64,000 bases of DNA, from contig CAILUT010000043.1 of assembly GCA_903837495.1 (NCBI GenBank), forward strand, positions 40,586 to 104,585, given 5' to 3'. This document shows, piece after piece, positions 1-9,225 of this stretch. Made by a program: the position numbers and the translations under genes. This stretch comes from an uncultured Flavobacteriales bacterium. Lineage in GTDB: Bacteria > Bacteroidota > Bacteroidia > CAIKAF01. A model generated the notes under the pieces. The model was given only the letters and a program-made list of their open reading frames with translations, did no database searches and was not told where the DNA came from. The stretch's first letter is position 1. Every line of letters begins with the position of its first letter.

Positions 1-88
1 TAAGAAGGTTTTTAGGTTTTGGCCTACACCCCAAAACATCATTTTTAAACCAATCCTCGGCATTCCTATACTTCTGAGTTCAGAAATG

Positions 89-96
89 TATCTTTG
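89..96 (+). promoter_or_regulatory. Bacteroidota -7 promoter box
   Basis: TATCTTTG matches the Bacteroidota primary-sigma -7 consensus TAnnTTTG and lies 17 nt before the ATG of the OmpH-like gene at 113. It probably starts the transcript running through the M1 peptidase. No clear ribosome binding site is seen between the box and the start codon, as is usual in this phylum. Confidence 0.5.
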
Positions 97-112
97 AAAA
101 ATTTTTTATGCC

Positions 113-721
113 ATGAAATCCATTCAAACCTACCTGAATATCGCCTTAGGCATTGCCGTTGCCCTTTTGTTTTTTTTGCATTTTAACTCAAAACAAGGGC
201 AGAGTTCTTCGGTTGGTTCCTCGTTGGCCGACTCCATTTCAAACCCTGGGCAAGGCCTAAAGATTGCTTATGTTTATGGCGACAGCCTTATGGGCAGCTA
301 TGGTTTAATGAAAGAGCTGGAAGAGAAATTCATCCAAGACAATATGGTTCGAGAATCCAAGCTCAAGTCGGCACAATCAAAACTTGAGGGGCAATACCGC
401 AGCTACCAAAACGAAATCAGCACCCTAACCACACGGGAACGGAGCAAAAAGGAGGAGCAGCTTCAGTTGGCTCAACAGCAATTGATGGCCGACCAACAGG
501 AGCTCAGCCAAAATGCAGCCATGCAAGAGGCCGAAATGTACAATCAAATCCAAGACAGCCTTCAGGCTTTCTTTAAGGTTTTTGGAAAGGAGTTGGGGGT
601 TGATTATGTCTTGGCCACTCAAAAGGGTTCTGGAATTCTGTTCACCAACCCTTCTTTGGACGTTACAGGACCTGCGATTGAGAAATTAAACCAACGGTAT
701 CAGGCCGGAAAAGCAAAGTAA
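113..721 (+). CDS. OmpH/Skp family periplasmic chaperone-like protein
   Basis: Encodes 202 residues. Residues about 8-23 form a hydrophobic N-terminal signal or anchor. Residues about 65-150 are a charged, Gln/Glu-rich coiled coil, followed by a short globular end with 'YVLATQKGSGILF', which resembles the C-terminal beta portion of OmpH/Skp proteins. Family members hold unfolded outer-membrane proteins in the periplasm. The N-terminal segment lacks an obvious signal peptidase site, so the protein may stay anchored in the inner membrane. The gene is five bases upstream of an M1 peptidase and probably co-transcribed. The family call is firm; the exact client role is inferred. Confidence 0.8.
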   Translation: MKSIQTYLNIALGIAVALLFFLHFNSKQGQSSSVGSSLADSISNPGQGLKIAYVYGDSLMGSYGLMKELEEKFIQDNMVRESKLKSAQSKLEGQYRSYQNEISTLTTRERSKKEEQLQLAQQQLMADQQELSQNAAMQEAEMYNQIQDSLQAFFKVFGKELGVDYVLATQKGSGILFTNPSLDVTGPAIEKLNQRYQAGKAK

Positions 722-726
722 AGGTT

Positions 727-2592
727 ATGTTCTGCCACCCATCGCTGTCTTCCTCAATCCATTGGTTTTGTGGGTTGTTTTTTCTGCTTTTGCAGCCTGT
801 TGGGTATTCAGCTGTACAAAATACGCCTCCTTCGTATTGGCAATTGCATGTGCATTATTCCATGTCGGTTATGTTGGACACGGCAAACCACCATTTGACC
901 GGTTCACAAACATTAACCATTAAAAACACCTCGCCCGACACCTTAAACGAGCTGTACTACCATTTATATTACAATGCATTTCAACCTGGGTCGGCCATGG
1001 ATGTGCGCAGCCGAAGTCTGCCCGACCCCGACCGCAGGGTGGGTAGCCGCATTCAAAAATTAAGTCCAGATCAAATAGGATACCAGCGCATTGTTGCGGT
1101 AAGCCAAGACCGCAATCCCATCGCCTCGTTTTCCATTTCAGGAACGGTTATGCACCTTCCCCTAAAAAAACCCATTTTGCCTGGCCAAGAAACCAGCATT
1201 GAGCTTCAATTTCAGGCCCAAATCCCCGTACAAATTCGCAGAACAGGGCGGCACAATGCCGAAGGAATCGATTTCTCTATGACCCAATGGTATCCAAAAC
1301 TTGCTGTGTACGATGCGAATGGCTGGAATACCGACCCTTACGTTGCCCGGGAATTTTATGGGAATTTCGGAACCTTTGAGGTCAACTTAAAAGTACCTCA
1401 AAACCAAGTGGTTGCTGCTACTGGCATTCTTTTGAACCCAGAGGAAGTAGGCCATGGGTATTCCGCTCTTTCAAAACCTGCTAAAGGATGGCTGACTTGG
1501 AAATTCAAGGCAGAAAATGTGCATGATTTTGCCTGGGCGGCGGATCCTGACTACAAGCACGACACCCTTCGCGTACCCAAGGGCCCCTTGCTCCGGTTTT
1601 TCTATCAATCCGATTCAACCCTTGCCAACTGGCAAGCGTTGAAACCGTATTGCCAGCAATTGTTTGAACGCATGTCGGCCACCTTTGGTCCTTACCCCTA
1701 CCCTGTTTTTAGTTTTGTTCAAGGCGGCGACGGTGGCATGGAATATCCTATGCTTACGTTGATTACAGCCCGTGGAAACTTGGACGGTTTGATTTCTGTT
1801 TCGTTTCACGAAGCCATCCACAATTGGTTTTACGGGCTTTGGGGATTTGATGAAGGAAAATACCCCTGGATGGACGAGGGCTTTACCCAATACGCCACCG
1901 ATTATATGCTGCACCAGATTCGAAAGGAGGAACATCCTAGAAAATCCATAATAGCCACCTATAAAATGCTGCTCGCAATGCCAAACAGGCAACCCTTGAG
2001 CACGCATGCAGATTGGTATTCGACCAACAGAGCCTACGGGCTATCTTCGTACATCGGAGGAGCTGCATTTTTAGAACATCTTACCTATGTGTTGGGAGAA
2101 GAACGCATGCCCCAATTTTGGAGGAATTTTTACCGAGATTGGAAATTCAAGCACCCAAATCCCGAAAACCTAATTCGAACGGCCGAAAAGGTAGGCGGCA
2201 TGGAATTGGATTGGTTTTACCGGGAATTCATTTTATCGACCCACACCATCGATTATGCCATAGATTCTGTTTGGAAAAGCAAAGAAGGGATTGCAATACG
2301 CCTTGCCAACAGTGGCAGTTTCCCCATGCCCATACGCCTAAGAATTGACCTGAAAAACGGGAATGCCCAAAACATCTTGATTCCACTCGATGTTCAGCGC
2401 CTTCATTCCAATCTGTCCGCCGAACAAAAAACCCTCAGTACCATTGCCCCGATGAGTCCTTGGCCGTGGGTAGAATCGACCTACACCTTCGAGCTTCCTA
2501 TTGGTTTTCAGAATGTTCAGTCTATAACCATTGACCCCGATGGATATTTGGCCGATATAGACCTTGAAAACAACGTTAAAATTCTGCCTTGA
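727..2592 (+). CDS. M1 family metallopeptidase
   Basis: Encodes 621 residues with an N-terminal signal sequence (hydrophobic residues about 13-30). The zinc site is complete: H361-E362-A-I-H365 and, 19 residues later, E384 in 'WMDEGF'. This is the HExxH-x18-E spacing of gluzincin M1 peptidases. 'GGMEYP' upstream corresponds to the GAMEN-type substrate loop. There is no T9SS C-terminal domain; the protein ends in a beta-rich region with 'ITIDPDGYLADIDLENN', as in other Bacteroidota M1 proteins of about 620 residues. It likely acts in the periplasm or at the cell surface as an aminopeptidase. The gene starts five bases after the OmpH-like stop, so co-transcription is likely. Confidence 0.9.
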   Translation: MFCHPSLSSSIHWFCGLFFLLLQPVGYSAVQNTPPSYWQLHVHYSMSVMLDTANHHLTGSQTLTIKNTSPDTLNELYYHLYYNAFQPGSAMDVRSRSLPDPDRRVGSRIQKLSPDQIGYQRIVAVSQDRNPIASFSISGTVMHLPLKKPILPGQETSIELQFQAQIPVQIRRTGRHNAEGIDFSMTQWYPKLAVYDANGWNTDPYVAREFYGNFGTFEVNLKVPQNQVVAATGILLNPEEVGHGYSALSKPAKGWLTWKFKAENVHDFAWAADPDYKHDTLRVPKGPLLRFFYQSDSTLANWQALKPYCQQLFERMSATFGPYPYPVFSFVQGGDGGMEYPMLTLITARGNLDGLISVSFHEAIHNWFYGLWGFDEGKYPWMDEGFTQYATDYMLHQIRKEEHPRKSIIATYKMLLAMPNRQPLSTHADWYSTNRAYGLSSYIGGAAFLEHLTYVLGEERMPQFWRNFYRDWKFKHPNPENLIRTAEKVGGMELDWFYREFILSTHTIDYAIDSVWKSKEGIAIRLANSGSFPMPIRLRIDLKNGNAQNILIPLDVQRLHSNLSAEQKTLSTIAPMSPWPWVESTYTFELPIGFQNVQSITIDPDGYLADIDLENNVKILP

Positions 2593-2607
2593 ACCAAGCT
2601 TTACTAC

Positions 2608-2615
2608 TACCTTTG
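2608..2615 (+). promoter_or_regulatory. Bacteroidota -7 promoter box before ccmE
   Basis: TACCTTTG, an exact TAnnTTTG match, 18 nt before the ccmE ATG at 2634. It lies in the short gap after the M1 peptidase gene, suggesting that ccmE-ccmF and downstream genes have their own promoter. Confidence 0.55.
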
Positions 2616-2633
2616 TTGCATCGGTAAAATGGT

Positions 2634-3026
2634 ATGAAGAAAATACACCTTGTTTTAATTTTAGTTGTGGCCGCCGCCATTGGAGTAGTCATGGTGGCTT
2701 TGGGCAATTCCGATTCCTATGCCTCATTTTCTCAAGCCATAGAAAACCCTTCAAGAACCTACCATGTGGCGGGCAAGCTAGAATTGAACGAACCCATGGT
2801 GTACGACCCCCATACCGAGGCCAATTTATTCACCTTTACTATGGTGGACAACGACGGAAAAAAATGCAGGGTTGCCCTGCACAAACCCCGCCCCCAAGAT
2901 TTTGAACGCTCTGAACAAATTGTGGTCATTGGTCAAATGGAAAACGAGGTTTTTCAAGCCAAAGACATGTTGACAAAATGCCCTTCTAAATACAACGATG
3001 CGCCCACCCAAACTGTGGAATTGTGA
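2634..3026 (+). CDS. ccmE: Cytochrome c maturation protein CcmE, Cys-type
   Basis: Encodes 130 residues: one N-terminal membrane anchor (residues about 4-23) followed by the periplasmic OB-fold of the haem chaperone CcmE ('YHVAGKLE', 'FTMVDNDGKKCRVAL', 'QIVVIGQME'). CcmE covalently carries haem for delivery to apocytochrome c through CcmF. The residue expected to bind haem is Cys rather than His here: the motif is C116-P-S-K-Y120, the CxxxY form, not HxxxY of proteobacterial CcmE. The gene overlaps the ccmF start by four bases (GTGA), consistent with coupled translation. The remaining ccm genes are not in the window. Confidence 0.9.
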   Translation: MKKIHLVLILVVAAAIGVVMVALGNSDSYASFSQAIENPSRTYHVAGKLELNEPMVYDPHTEANLFTFTMVDNDGKKCRVALHKPRPQDFERSEQIVVIGQMENEVFQAKDMLTKCPSKYNDAPTQTVEL

Positions 3027-5620
3027 ACAGCTCTGATTTTTTAAACGAACAGCTTTGGCCTGGGCAACTGGGGAACATTCTTATTCTTCTGGCCCTTTGC
3101 TCGGCCATTTTTGGTGCAATTGCCCATTTCAGAGTAACCCTGTCCTCCAATCTAGATTCAACGTGGAAAAACTGGGGTAGAATCGCATTGCTGGTTCACA
3201 GCAGCGCCGTTTTTGGCATCGTAGCCCTGCTCTTTGGCATCATGCTGACTCGGCAATTCGAGTATTACTATGTTTGGAAACACACCAATACCGCCTTGCC
3301 TCAATCGTACATATTTGCCGCATTCTGGGAAGGGCAAGAAGGCTCATTTTTGCTGTGGGCCTTTTGGCATGCCGTCATCGGATTGGTTTTTCTGCACAAG
3401 GCTTTCCGTTCGAATTCCGGAGTGATTGCCACCCTGCTTTTGGTTCAAGGTTTTTTAATGACCATGCTTTTAGGCCGCATCGTTTTTATTCCCGAATGGG
3501 GCATTGACTTTAACATCGGTTCTTTTCCATTCGGCTTAACCCGAGAACATCCTACCTTGATGAATGCTCCATTTACCAAGCTGACCGATTACCTGTTGAG
3601 TCTGGATGGCCGAGGCTTAAATCCAGCCCTTCAAAACTACTGGATGACCATTCACCCCCCTACCTTATTTCTGGGTTTTGCTCTTACTACCATTCCCTTT
3701 GGTTTTGTTATTCAAGCATTGATTCGTAGAGATTTTAGCTCTTGGTTCCGAACTGCCTTGCCTTGGGCATTTTTGGGAGTGGGTGTTTTAGGTGCAGGAA
3801 TTTTAATGGGAGGCGCCTGGGCCTACGAAGCCCTGAGCTTTGGCGGATTTTGGGTTTGGGATCCCGTTGAAAACGCCTCGCTCGTTCCCTGGCTGCTGTT
3901 GACCGCTGGAGGCCACATGCTGCTGATTCCTAAAAAAACCAAAATCGTGCTAACCCTGGCCTTTGTTTTCCTAATACTTGGGTTTATTACCGTTTTGTAT
4001 TCTACCTTCCTAACCCGAAGTGGCGTTTTGGGAGACGCCTCGGTGCATTCGTTCACCGATTTGGGATTGACCGGGCAACTCCTTCTGTTCTTGTTTTTCT
4101 TCATGGCTCTGCCTGTATATCTGGTTTTACCAAAACGGCAGCGCTTTGTTTATCTGATTGCTTCCTTGGCCTTGCTCGCTTTTGGTTTTAGCAGTCAATT
4201 TTCGTCCATTTCAAATGGCTTGTGGACCTTGTTTGGACTGGCTTCTTTTGGTCTGGGTATTTACGGCTTAAACCAACGGATTAACCCAAATACGCCCACC
4301 CTAGAAGAACATCTGTGGTCCAGAGATTTTTGGATGCTGATGGGAGCCCTAATCCTAACGGTCTCGGCCCTTCACCTTACAGTCGAAACATCAAAACCCG
4401 TTATCAATAAACTCACCGGAACGTCCATGGCCGTTGGCGACGCAGCTGCCTACAACGCCATTCAATGGTGGTTCGGTTTGTTGCTATCCATCGGAATGGG
4501 TGTGGTTTTGTATCTTTTGTACGGCAAAAAAACATCCAAAAGCCTGGTCAAGGAACTCGGCAGGGTGGCTTTGGTGGCTGTGGCCTTTACCCTGGTTACT
4601 TTTTCTTTGTACCCCAACATGAAAGTGATGCCCGACGCCCTTCTATTGCTGGGGGGCTGGTTTGCCTTGGCCTCGGGATTTTTGTTTGTGTCTAAATTCA
4701 TCAAAAAACACCCCTTGGCGGCGGGCGGCGGTTTGGCCCACGCCGGATTTGGGCTGTTGATGGCCGGCATCGTGATCAGCATGGGCCAACAACAAAACGT
4801 GTCGAAAAACCAAAACGAAATCAACCTGAAGGCATTAAACGAGGAGTTCTCAAACGACGAACACGTGATGCTGATGAAAGGCGATACCGTAAGCATGGCC
4901 AATTACCGTTTGGTTTTTGCTAAAGACACCTTGAACGGCTCGTTCGCCGAATACCAAATTGATTACTATTCCAATTCAAATGGGAAAAACGAAAAGCAGT
5001 TTAGCCTAAGTCCCCGAATCATTTTAAGTCCCAGCATGGGGAACGTGGCCGAACCCGCCACCCGCCACTTTATAACCCACGACGTGTTTACCCACATTAC
5101 CTATGTGGACCTAGAAAACCTAAAACGAAAATCGGCCGGTGTGGCCGCTCCAGAATACGAAGAACCCCAGCATTTTGAACTGAAAATTGGGGATACTGTG
5201 TATTCCTCAAACGCCTACATTGTGGTTGAGGGAATCGCCTCGGAAACCAGCGAGGCCGAAACCGAAACCGACCCCAAAACCCTGAGCTTGAATTTATACC
5301 CCACCTTCACCGTGCGGGACCTTCAAGGCAACATCGATACTGTAAAACCCGCCTTTTTAATTCAAGGCCTTTCCCTGCAAACCATTCCCGACACCGCAAA
5401 AGGAAACGGTTTGGTGGTAGAAGTGAAAAAAATAAATCCAAAAACCTCAACCATCGAGGTGGAAATGCAACGCAAAAAGTACCAAAATCAAGATGATTTC
5501 ATCATTATGAAGGCGGTCATTTTTCCTTGGATTAAGTTGCTGTGGGCAGGTTGCTTTTTGATTGTGATTGGCAGCCTGATGGCGGTGGCTGAACGCTTCA
5601 AAAAAAATGGGCAAGCTTAG
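3023..5620 (+). CDS. ccmF: Cytochrome c biogenesis protein CcmF (haem lyase)
   Basis: Encodes 865 residues, larger than proteobacterial CcmF (about 650). Many membrane segments occupy residues about 15-590, then a soluble periplasmic region (about 600-830) and a final membrane segment near 835-855. The haem-handling WWD signature is seen at about 273-291 as 'GGFWVWDPVENASLVPW', preceded by 'NYWMTIHPPTLFLGF' carrying a conserved His. It joins haem from CcmE to apocytochrome c at the outer face of the inner membrane. The start is GTG at 3023, overlapping the ccmE stop; no ATG suits the frame there. The 3' end overlaps the next gene by 14 bases. The enlarged C-terminal domain is common in Bacteroidota. 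Confidence 0.92.
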   Translation: MNSSDFLNEQLWPGQLGNILILLALCSAIFGAIAHFRVTLSSNLDSTWKNWGRIALLVHSSAVFGIVALLFGIMLTRQFEYYYVWKHTNTALPQSYIFAAFWEGQEGSFLLWAFWHAVIGLVFLHKAFRSNSGVIATLLLVQGFLMTMLLGRIVFIPEWGIDFNIGSFPFGLTREHPTLMNAPFTKLTDYLLSLDGRGLNPALQNYWMTIHPPTLFLGFALTTIPFGFVIQALIRRDFSSWFRTALPWAFLGVGVLGAGILMGGAWAYEALSFGGFWVWDPVENASLVPWLLLTAGGHMLLIPKKTKIVLTLAFVFLILGFITVLYSTFLTRSGVLGDASVHSFTDLGLTGQLLLFLFFFMALPVYLVLPKRQRFVYLIASLALLAFGFSSQFSSISNGLWTLFGLASFGLGIYGLNQRINPNTPTLEEHLWSRDFWMLMGALILTVSALHLTVETSKPVINKLTGTSMAVGDAAAYNAIQWWFGLLLSIGMGVVLYLLYGKKTSKSLVKELGRVALVAVAFTLVTFSLYPNMKVMPDALLLLGGWFALASGFLFVSKFIKKHPLAAGGGLAHAGFGLLMAGIVISMGQQQNVSKNQNEINLKALNEEFSNDEHVMLMKGDTVSMANYRLVFAKDTLNGSFAEYQIDYYSNSNGKNEKQFSLSPRIILSPSMGNVAEPATRHFITHDVFTHITYVDLENLKRKSAGVAAPEYEEPQHFELKIGDTVYSSNAYIVVEGIASETSEAETETDPKTLSLNLYPTFTVRDLQGNIDTVKPAFLIQGLSLQTIPDTAKGNGLVVEVKKINPKTSTIEVEMQRKKYQNQDDFIIMKAVIFPWIKLLWAGCFLIVIGSLMAVAERFKKNGQA

Positions 5621-6383
5621 TTTCATCGGAACCGGAAATCTCTCTTGGCATTTAAGCCAGGCCTTTTTTCGCGCTGGCCATACCATTGTTGAATTTTGCG
5701 GACGCCAACCCGAAAAAACAAGGGGCTACGCCGCCCGTGTCGATGCCCAGCCCATTGACCATCCCTCCCTGATGGATTCCGACCTGGATTTTATCTTTAT
5801 TTGCGTTTCCGATTCGGCCATTGCAGAGGTAAGCTCCCAATTGAATCCAAGTAGGGCAATTCTGGTGCATTGTTCTGGAAGCACTCCCCTAAACCACCTG
5901 AAAGGAGAAAAAACAGGGGTTTTTTACCCCTTTCAATCCTTCCGCATCGAAACGGGCGTCCGCTGGAGGGAGCTGAATATTTTGCTGGAAGGAAACACCC
6001 TTGAAACCACCGAAGCCTTGTTCAACCTCGCTTCATGCCTGGGCTCTGCCACCCAAGCCACCACCGAACAAGACCGGCAGCGCATGCATTTGGCGGGTGT
6101 GTTGGCCTCCAATTTCGTGAACCTTCTCTGGCAAAAGGCGCAAGAACTCTGCATGCAATCGGGCATGGACCCAGAGCTGCTGCACCCTTTGATGGAAGAA
6201 ACCCTGAACAAAGCTGTGCAAATGGGTTGCACAGAAGCCCAAACCGGCCCCGCTTTGCGCCGCGACAACCAAACCTTGATGCTGCATGAAAACATGTTGA
6301 ACATGCAGCCACCCTGGGACGAAGTGTACCGAACCCTGAGCCAAGAAATTGCAAAACGACACCCGCTGCATTCCCAGCCTTAA
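5607..6383 (+). CDS. Rossmann-like and DUF2520 domain protein
   Basis: Encodes 258 residues. The N-terminus has a dinucleotide-binding Rossmann start, 'LSFIGTGNLSWHLSQAF' (GxGNxxxH form), followed by 'FIFICVSDSAIAEV' and 'LVHCSGSTPL'. The C-terminal half is the helical DUF2520 domain ('AGVLASNFVNLLW', 'LLHPLMEETLNKA'). The architecture resembles ketopantoate/pyrroline-carboxylate reductases, so an NAD(P)-dependent oxidoreductase role is inferred, with substrate unknown. It overlaps ccmF by 14 bases and is probably in the same transcript. Confidence 0.85.
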   Translation: MGKLSFIGTGNLSWHLSQAFFRAGHTIVEFCGRQPEKTRGYAARVDAQPIDHPSLMDSDLDFIFICVSDSAIAEVSSQLNPSRAILVHCSGSTPLNHLKGEKTGVFYPFQSFRIETGVRWRELNILLEGNTLETTEALFNLASCLGSATQATTEQDRQRMHLAGVLASNFVNLLWQKAQELCMQSGMDPELLHPLMEETLNKAVQMGCTEAQTGPALRRDNQTLMLHENMLNMQPPWDEVYRTLSQEIAKRHPLHSQP

Positions 6384-6393
6384 ATCCAACAAA

Positions 6394-7806
6394 ATGGTCA
6401 ACATTGAATTAGAAAACGGGAATCAGGAATCCCAAAACCCGTACCTGCCTTTGCTTCAAGCCCAGCAGAAGTATTTCAGGCAACAAAGCAGCAAGCCCTT
6501 GCAAACCCGCAAAGGGGTTTTAAGAAAATTAGCCCAGCTTCTCAAAGACAAGGAGTCCGATTTGTTTGAGGCCATTTATACCGATTTCCACAAATCGGCC
6601 TTTGAAACCTACGCCGCCGAATTGGGCTTCCTTCAGCATGAAATTGCCTTCGCCTTAAAGCACCTAAACGCCTGGGCAAAACCAAAACGGGTGGCCCATG
6701 GCTTGATAAATTTTCCCGGCCGAAGCTATGTTCTTTCTCAACCCCTGGGCTCCACCCTAATCATAGGAGCTTGGAATTATCCCTACCAAGTTTCGTTGTT
6801 GCCCGCCATTTCAGCCTTGGCCGCCGGCAATACGGTGGTAATTAAACCCAGCGAACTGGCTCCGGCCACTGCAGCGGCCATGAAGCAGCTCATCAACACG
6901 AACTTCCCGGCCGAGTTAATCCACGTGGTTGAAGGGGCAGCCACAGAAACACAGCAATTGGTTGATTTGCCTTGGAATTCCATCTTTTTTACCGGCAGCA
7001 CCCGGGTAGGCCGTGAAATTTACCAACGGGCGGCCAAAAACTTGACTCCCGTTATCCTGGAATTGGGAGGGAAAAGTCCGGCTTTTGTTTTAAAAGACGC
7101 CAATTTAAAAGATGCCGCCAAGAAAATAGCTTGGGCAAAATGCCTGAACGCCGGGCAAACCTGCGTAGCTCCCGATTTTGTGTGGGTTGAGGCTGAGGTT
7201 CGTTCGGCGTTTATAGAAGAACTTTGCAAAGCCTTCGAAGCCTACCCGAACGCTCCAGACCAAGCCAGCGACCAGTACGTTAAGATAATTTCAAAGCGGC
7301 ACACCGAGCGCATGGCTTCGCTTTTGGACTCCAAGCAGGTGGTTTTTGGAGGTCAAATTGATGTGGAAAAGCGGTTTGTGGCGCCCACCCTGCTGCATCC
7401 GGTAGCCTGGGAAGACCCGGTAATGCAGGAAGAAATTTTCGGGCCTTTGCTGCCCATTATGGAATTTGAAAATTTGGAAGCGGCGTTAAATCAGGCTCTT
7501 CAGCAGCCTTCGCCCTTGGCTTGCTATGTTTTTTCGACCGATTCAAGGCGCATTCGGCAAATTCTAAACACCCTTCCCTTTGGCGGCGGCTGCGTCAACG
7601 ATTGCTTGATGCACCTGGCCAATCCGCGGCTTCCCTTCGGCGGAGTGGGCCACAGCGGCAGCGGGCGCTACCATGGCGAGGCCGGTTTCCGCACCTTTTC
7701 GCACGAAAAAAGCATCGTGGAAAAATTCGGTTGGTTCGACGCGCCGGTCCGCTATCCGCCCTATTTGCCTTGGAAATGGAAGGTGCTGCGCCGGCTTCTT
7801 CCTTGA
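6394..7806 (+). CDS. Aldehyde dehydrogenase family protein (class 3-like)
   Basis: Encodes 470 residues from the ATG at 6394. An ATG at 6349 in the same frame would overlap the DUF2520 gene by 35 bases and adds a non-conserved leader, so it was not used. Catalytic features are present: 'LELGGKSPAFV' with general base E223, 'NAGQTC' with nucleophile C257, 'FTGSTRVGR' for cofactor binding, and a late 'PFGGVGHSGSGRYHG' motif. The length and hydrophobic C-terminus resemble fatty or aromatic aldehyde dehydrogenases of class 3 (oxidising aldehydes to acids with NAD(P)+). The physiological substrate cannot be read from the sequence. Confidence 0.9.
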   Translation: MVNIELENGNQESQNPYLPLLQAQQKYFRQQSSKPLQTRKGVLRKLAQLLKDKESDLFEAIYTDFHKSAFETYAAELGFLQHEIAFALKHLNAWAKPKRVAHGLINFPGRSYVLSQPLGSTLIIGAWNYPYQVSLLPAISALAAGNTVVIKPSELAPATAAAMKQLINTNFPAELIHVVEGAATETQQLVDLPWNSIFFTGSTRVGREIYQRAAKNLTPVILELGGKSPAFVLKDANLKDAAKKIAWAKCLNAGQTCVAPDFVWVEAEVRSAFIEELCKAFEAYPNAPDQASDQYVKIISKRHTERMASLLDSKQVVFGGQIDVEKRFVAPTLLHPVAWEDPVMQEEIFGPLLPIMEFENLEAALNQALQQPSPLACYVFSTDSRRIRQILNTLPFGGGCVNDCLMHLANPRLPFGGVGHSGSGRYHGEAGFRTFSHEKSIVEKFGWFDAPVRYPPYLPWKWKVLRRLLP

Positions 7807-7807
7807 T

Positions 7808-7958
7808 TTTTTTGGGGGGCGCCTAATCCCGCTTTCGCCTGTAGTCAAGTTGCCCAAACCCGCCCGGCTATGGGCTGCGGTGGCTCCTAAAGTCGCCTCC
7901 TCGCCCAGGCCGGGCTGGGTTTGGCCTGCCTTGCCTGCCGGCTCAATCGGGGGCGCGA
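7808..7958 (+). repeat. Interspersed structured repeat, copy A
   Basis: GC-rich intergenic element after the aldehyde dehydrogenase gene. It starts with a T-run and GGGGGG, then a head block 7815-7844, an imperfect long hairpin (7850-7869 pairing with about 7908-7925), the apical loop TCCTAAAGTC at 7885-7894 closed by GGC/GCC, and a tail 7933-7957 containing GGCTCAATCGGGGGCGCG. Head and tail are nearly identical to copy B, which is inverted 1.4 kb away on the other side of one gene. No ORF in it looks real. Confidence 0.75.
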
Positions 7959-8066
7959 CTCAGGCTAGAGGCCATTCATTCTGAAGAAATTGACAACATA
8001 TTTTAGAGGCAAAAGGATAACAATGAAAAACATGCTAATTCCTAAATTCTCCTTAAGTTAGCATCT

Positions 8067-9182
8067 ATGTATCGTATTCTGCTTATTTTGATTTTTCAGT
8101 TCCCATTTATGGCTTTTGGTCAAGCATTGCAAATGGAATTTAACCGAGCTATACTAATCAATAGCGACAGCGGAAATGTGGTTGTCCCAGCCGGAAAAGC
8201 ATGGAAAGTGGTTTCAATTTTCGATGAAACCGTCCCTTACCGTTCTTCAGTCTCGGTTAGTTACCCACGGGGAAATGCCTCCACTCCAGATGCTTGCAAT
8301 GGATGCAACGACGCCTCATGCAACAACCGTGAAATGCGAAGCTATTCGTGGTCGGATTGCAGCTCAAAAGATGCCCCGGTATATGCAAATGGAAAAGAAA
8401 TATCAATTGAAAACATACAATCAACAAGTCTTTTACGGCTTAAATCCCCCTTTTGGTTAAAGGCTGGCGACAGCCTTAAAGTGGGCCATACCCCGCCCTG
8501 TTATTCAATACCTGTAACATCCCAACCCAGCGGCAGTTGTTGGAATTGCGGTACTATTTTCTTGGACAATCTACCCGGTTGCACTCCCGATGTACGTCAA
8601 TGTGGAACCCAATCTATGCCAGGATACATTGTTCGTGTTAGCCGTTGGGTTAACATTTTGGAGTTTGATTTGCTTCAAAATCCAACCCGAAGTTTGAAAT
8701 TTCATCAAGTCCACACCTTTGATGCAACTACAGGCCAACAATCTGTTCCGCAAGGCAAAATGTGGCGAATAACCAAGTCTTTGGCTCATGTAAATCAGTA
8801 TGTATTACAAAGCCAAACCAACCAAAGTGTAGCCGCCACACCCTCAAATCCTAATCCATGTACAGGAGACACCACTGGAAATTATACGAGGTGGACCCTT
8901 CAAATGAATAGCTGCTGCAATGGGGAAGTGATCGAACTCAATGGAAAAGAAATGCGATATAGAGAAAATTCAGTGTTTGAAGATTACAATATTTGGCTGC
9001 CCGAGGGCACAACCATTGAATCAAAGGGCAGCAATTGTGCACATTCAACAAGCTTAAGTATTCCTGCACAAGGAGTTTATTTTTTTCAAAACAACAACCA
9101 ACTTCGCTGCGGTCCTGCCCAATTTTCTGGCAGCACCCAATATTCTCCCCTGCTTAGTATTCTTGAGTTTGAAGTTCAATAA
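8067..9182 (+). CDS. Secreted protein of unknown function with two related halves
   Basis: Encodes 371 residues with a signal peptide (cleavage expected after 'PFMAFGQA', about residue 20). I do not recognise the family. The mature protein appears to be an internal duplication. 'VVVPAGKAWKVVSI' in the first half matches 'QSVPQGKMWRITKSL' in the second. Each half also has an 'NGKE' strand, an 'L(K/P)(A/E)G' turn, and a closing 'ILEF(D/E)' strand. Cys residues are unusually frequent, including 'CNGCNDASC', 'CCNG' and 'CWNCG', so disulfides are likely. There is no T9SS domain. The gene looks more AT-rich than its neighbours and lies between inverted repeat copies A and B, which suggests it may be an insertion; this is inference. 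Confidence 0.7.
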   Translation: MYRILLILIFQFPFMAFGQALQMEFNRAILINSDSGNVVVPAGKAWKVVSIFDETVPYRSSVSVSYPRGNASTPDACNGCNDASCNNREMRSYSWSDCSSKDAPVYANGKEISIENIQSTSLLRLKSPFWLKAGDSLKVGHTPPCYSIPVTSQPSGSCWNCGTIFLDNLPGCTPDVRQCGTQSMPGYIVRVSRWVNILEFDLLQNPTRSLKFHQVHTFDATTGQQSVPQGKMWRITKSLAHVNQYVLQSQTNQSVAATPSNPNPCTGDTTGNYTRWTLQMNSCCNGEVIELNGKEMRYRENSVFEDYNIWLPEGTTIESKGSNCAHSTSLSIPAQGVYFFQNNNQLRCGPAQFSGSTQYSPLLSILEFEVQ

Positions 9183-9225
9183 GGAATAGACCCTCAAATC
9201 AACAACAGCGCATTAAAGGCACAGC

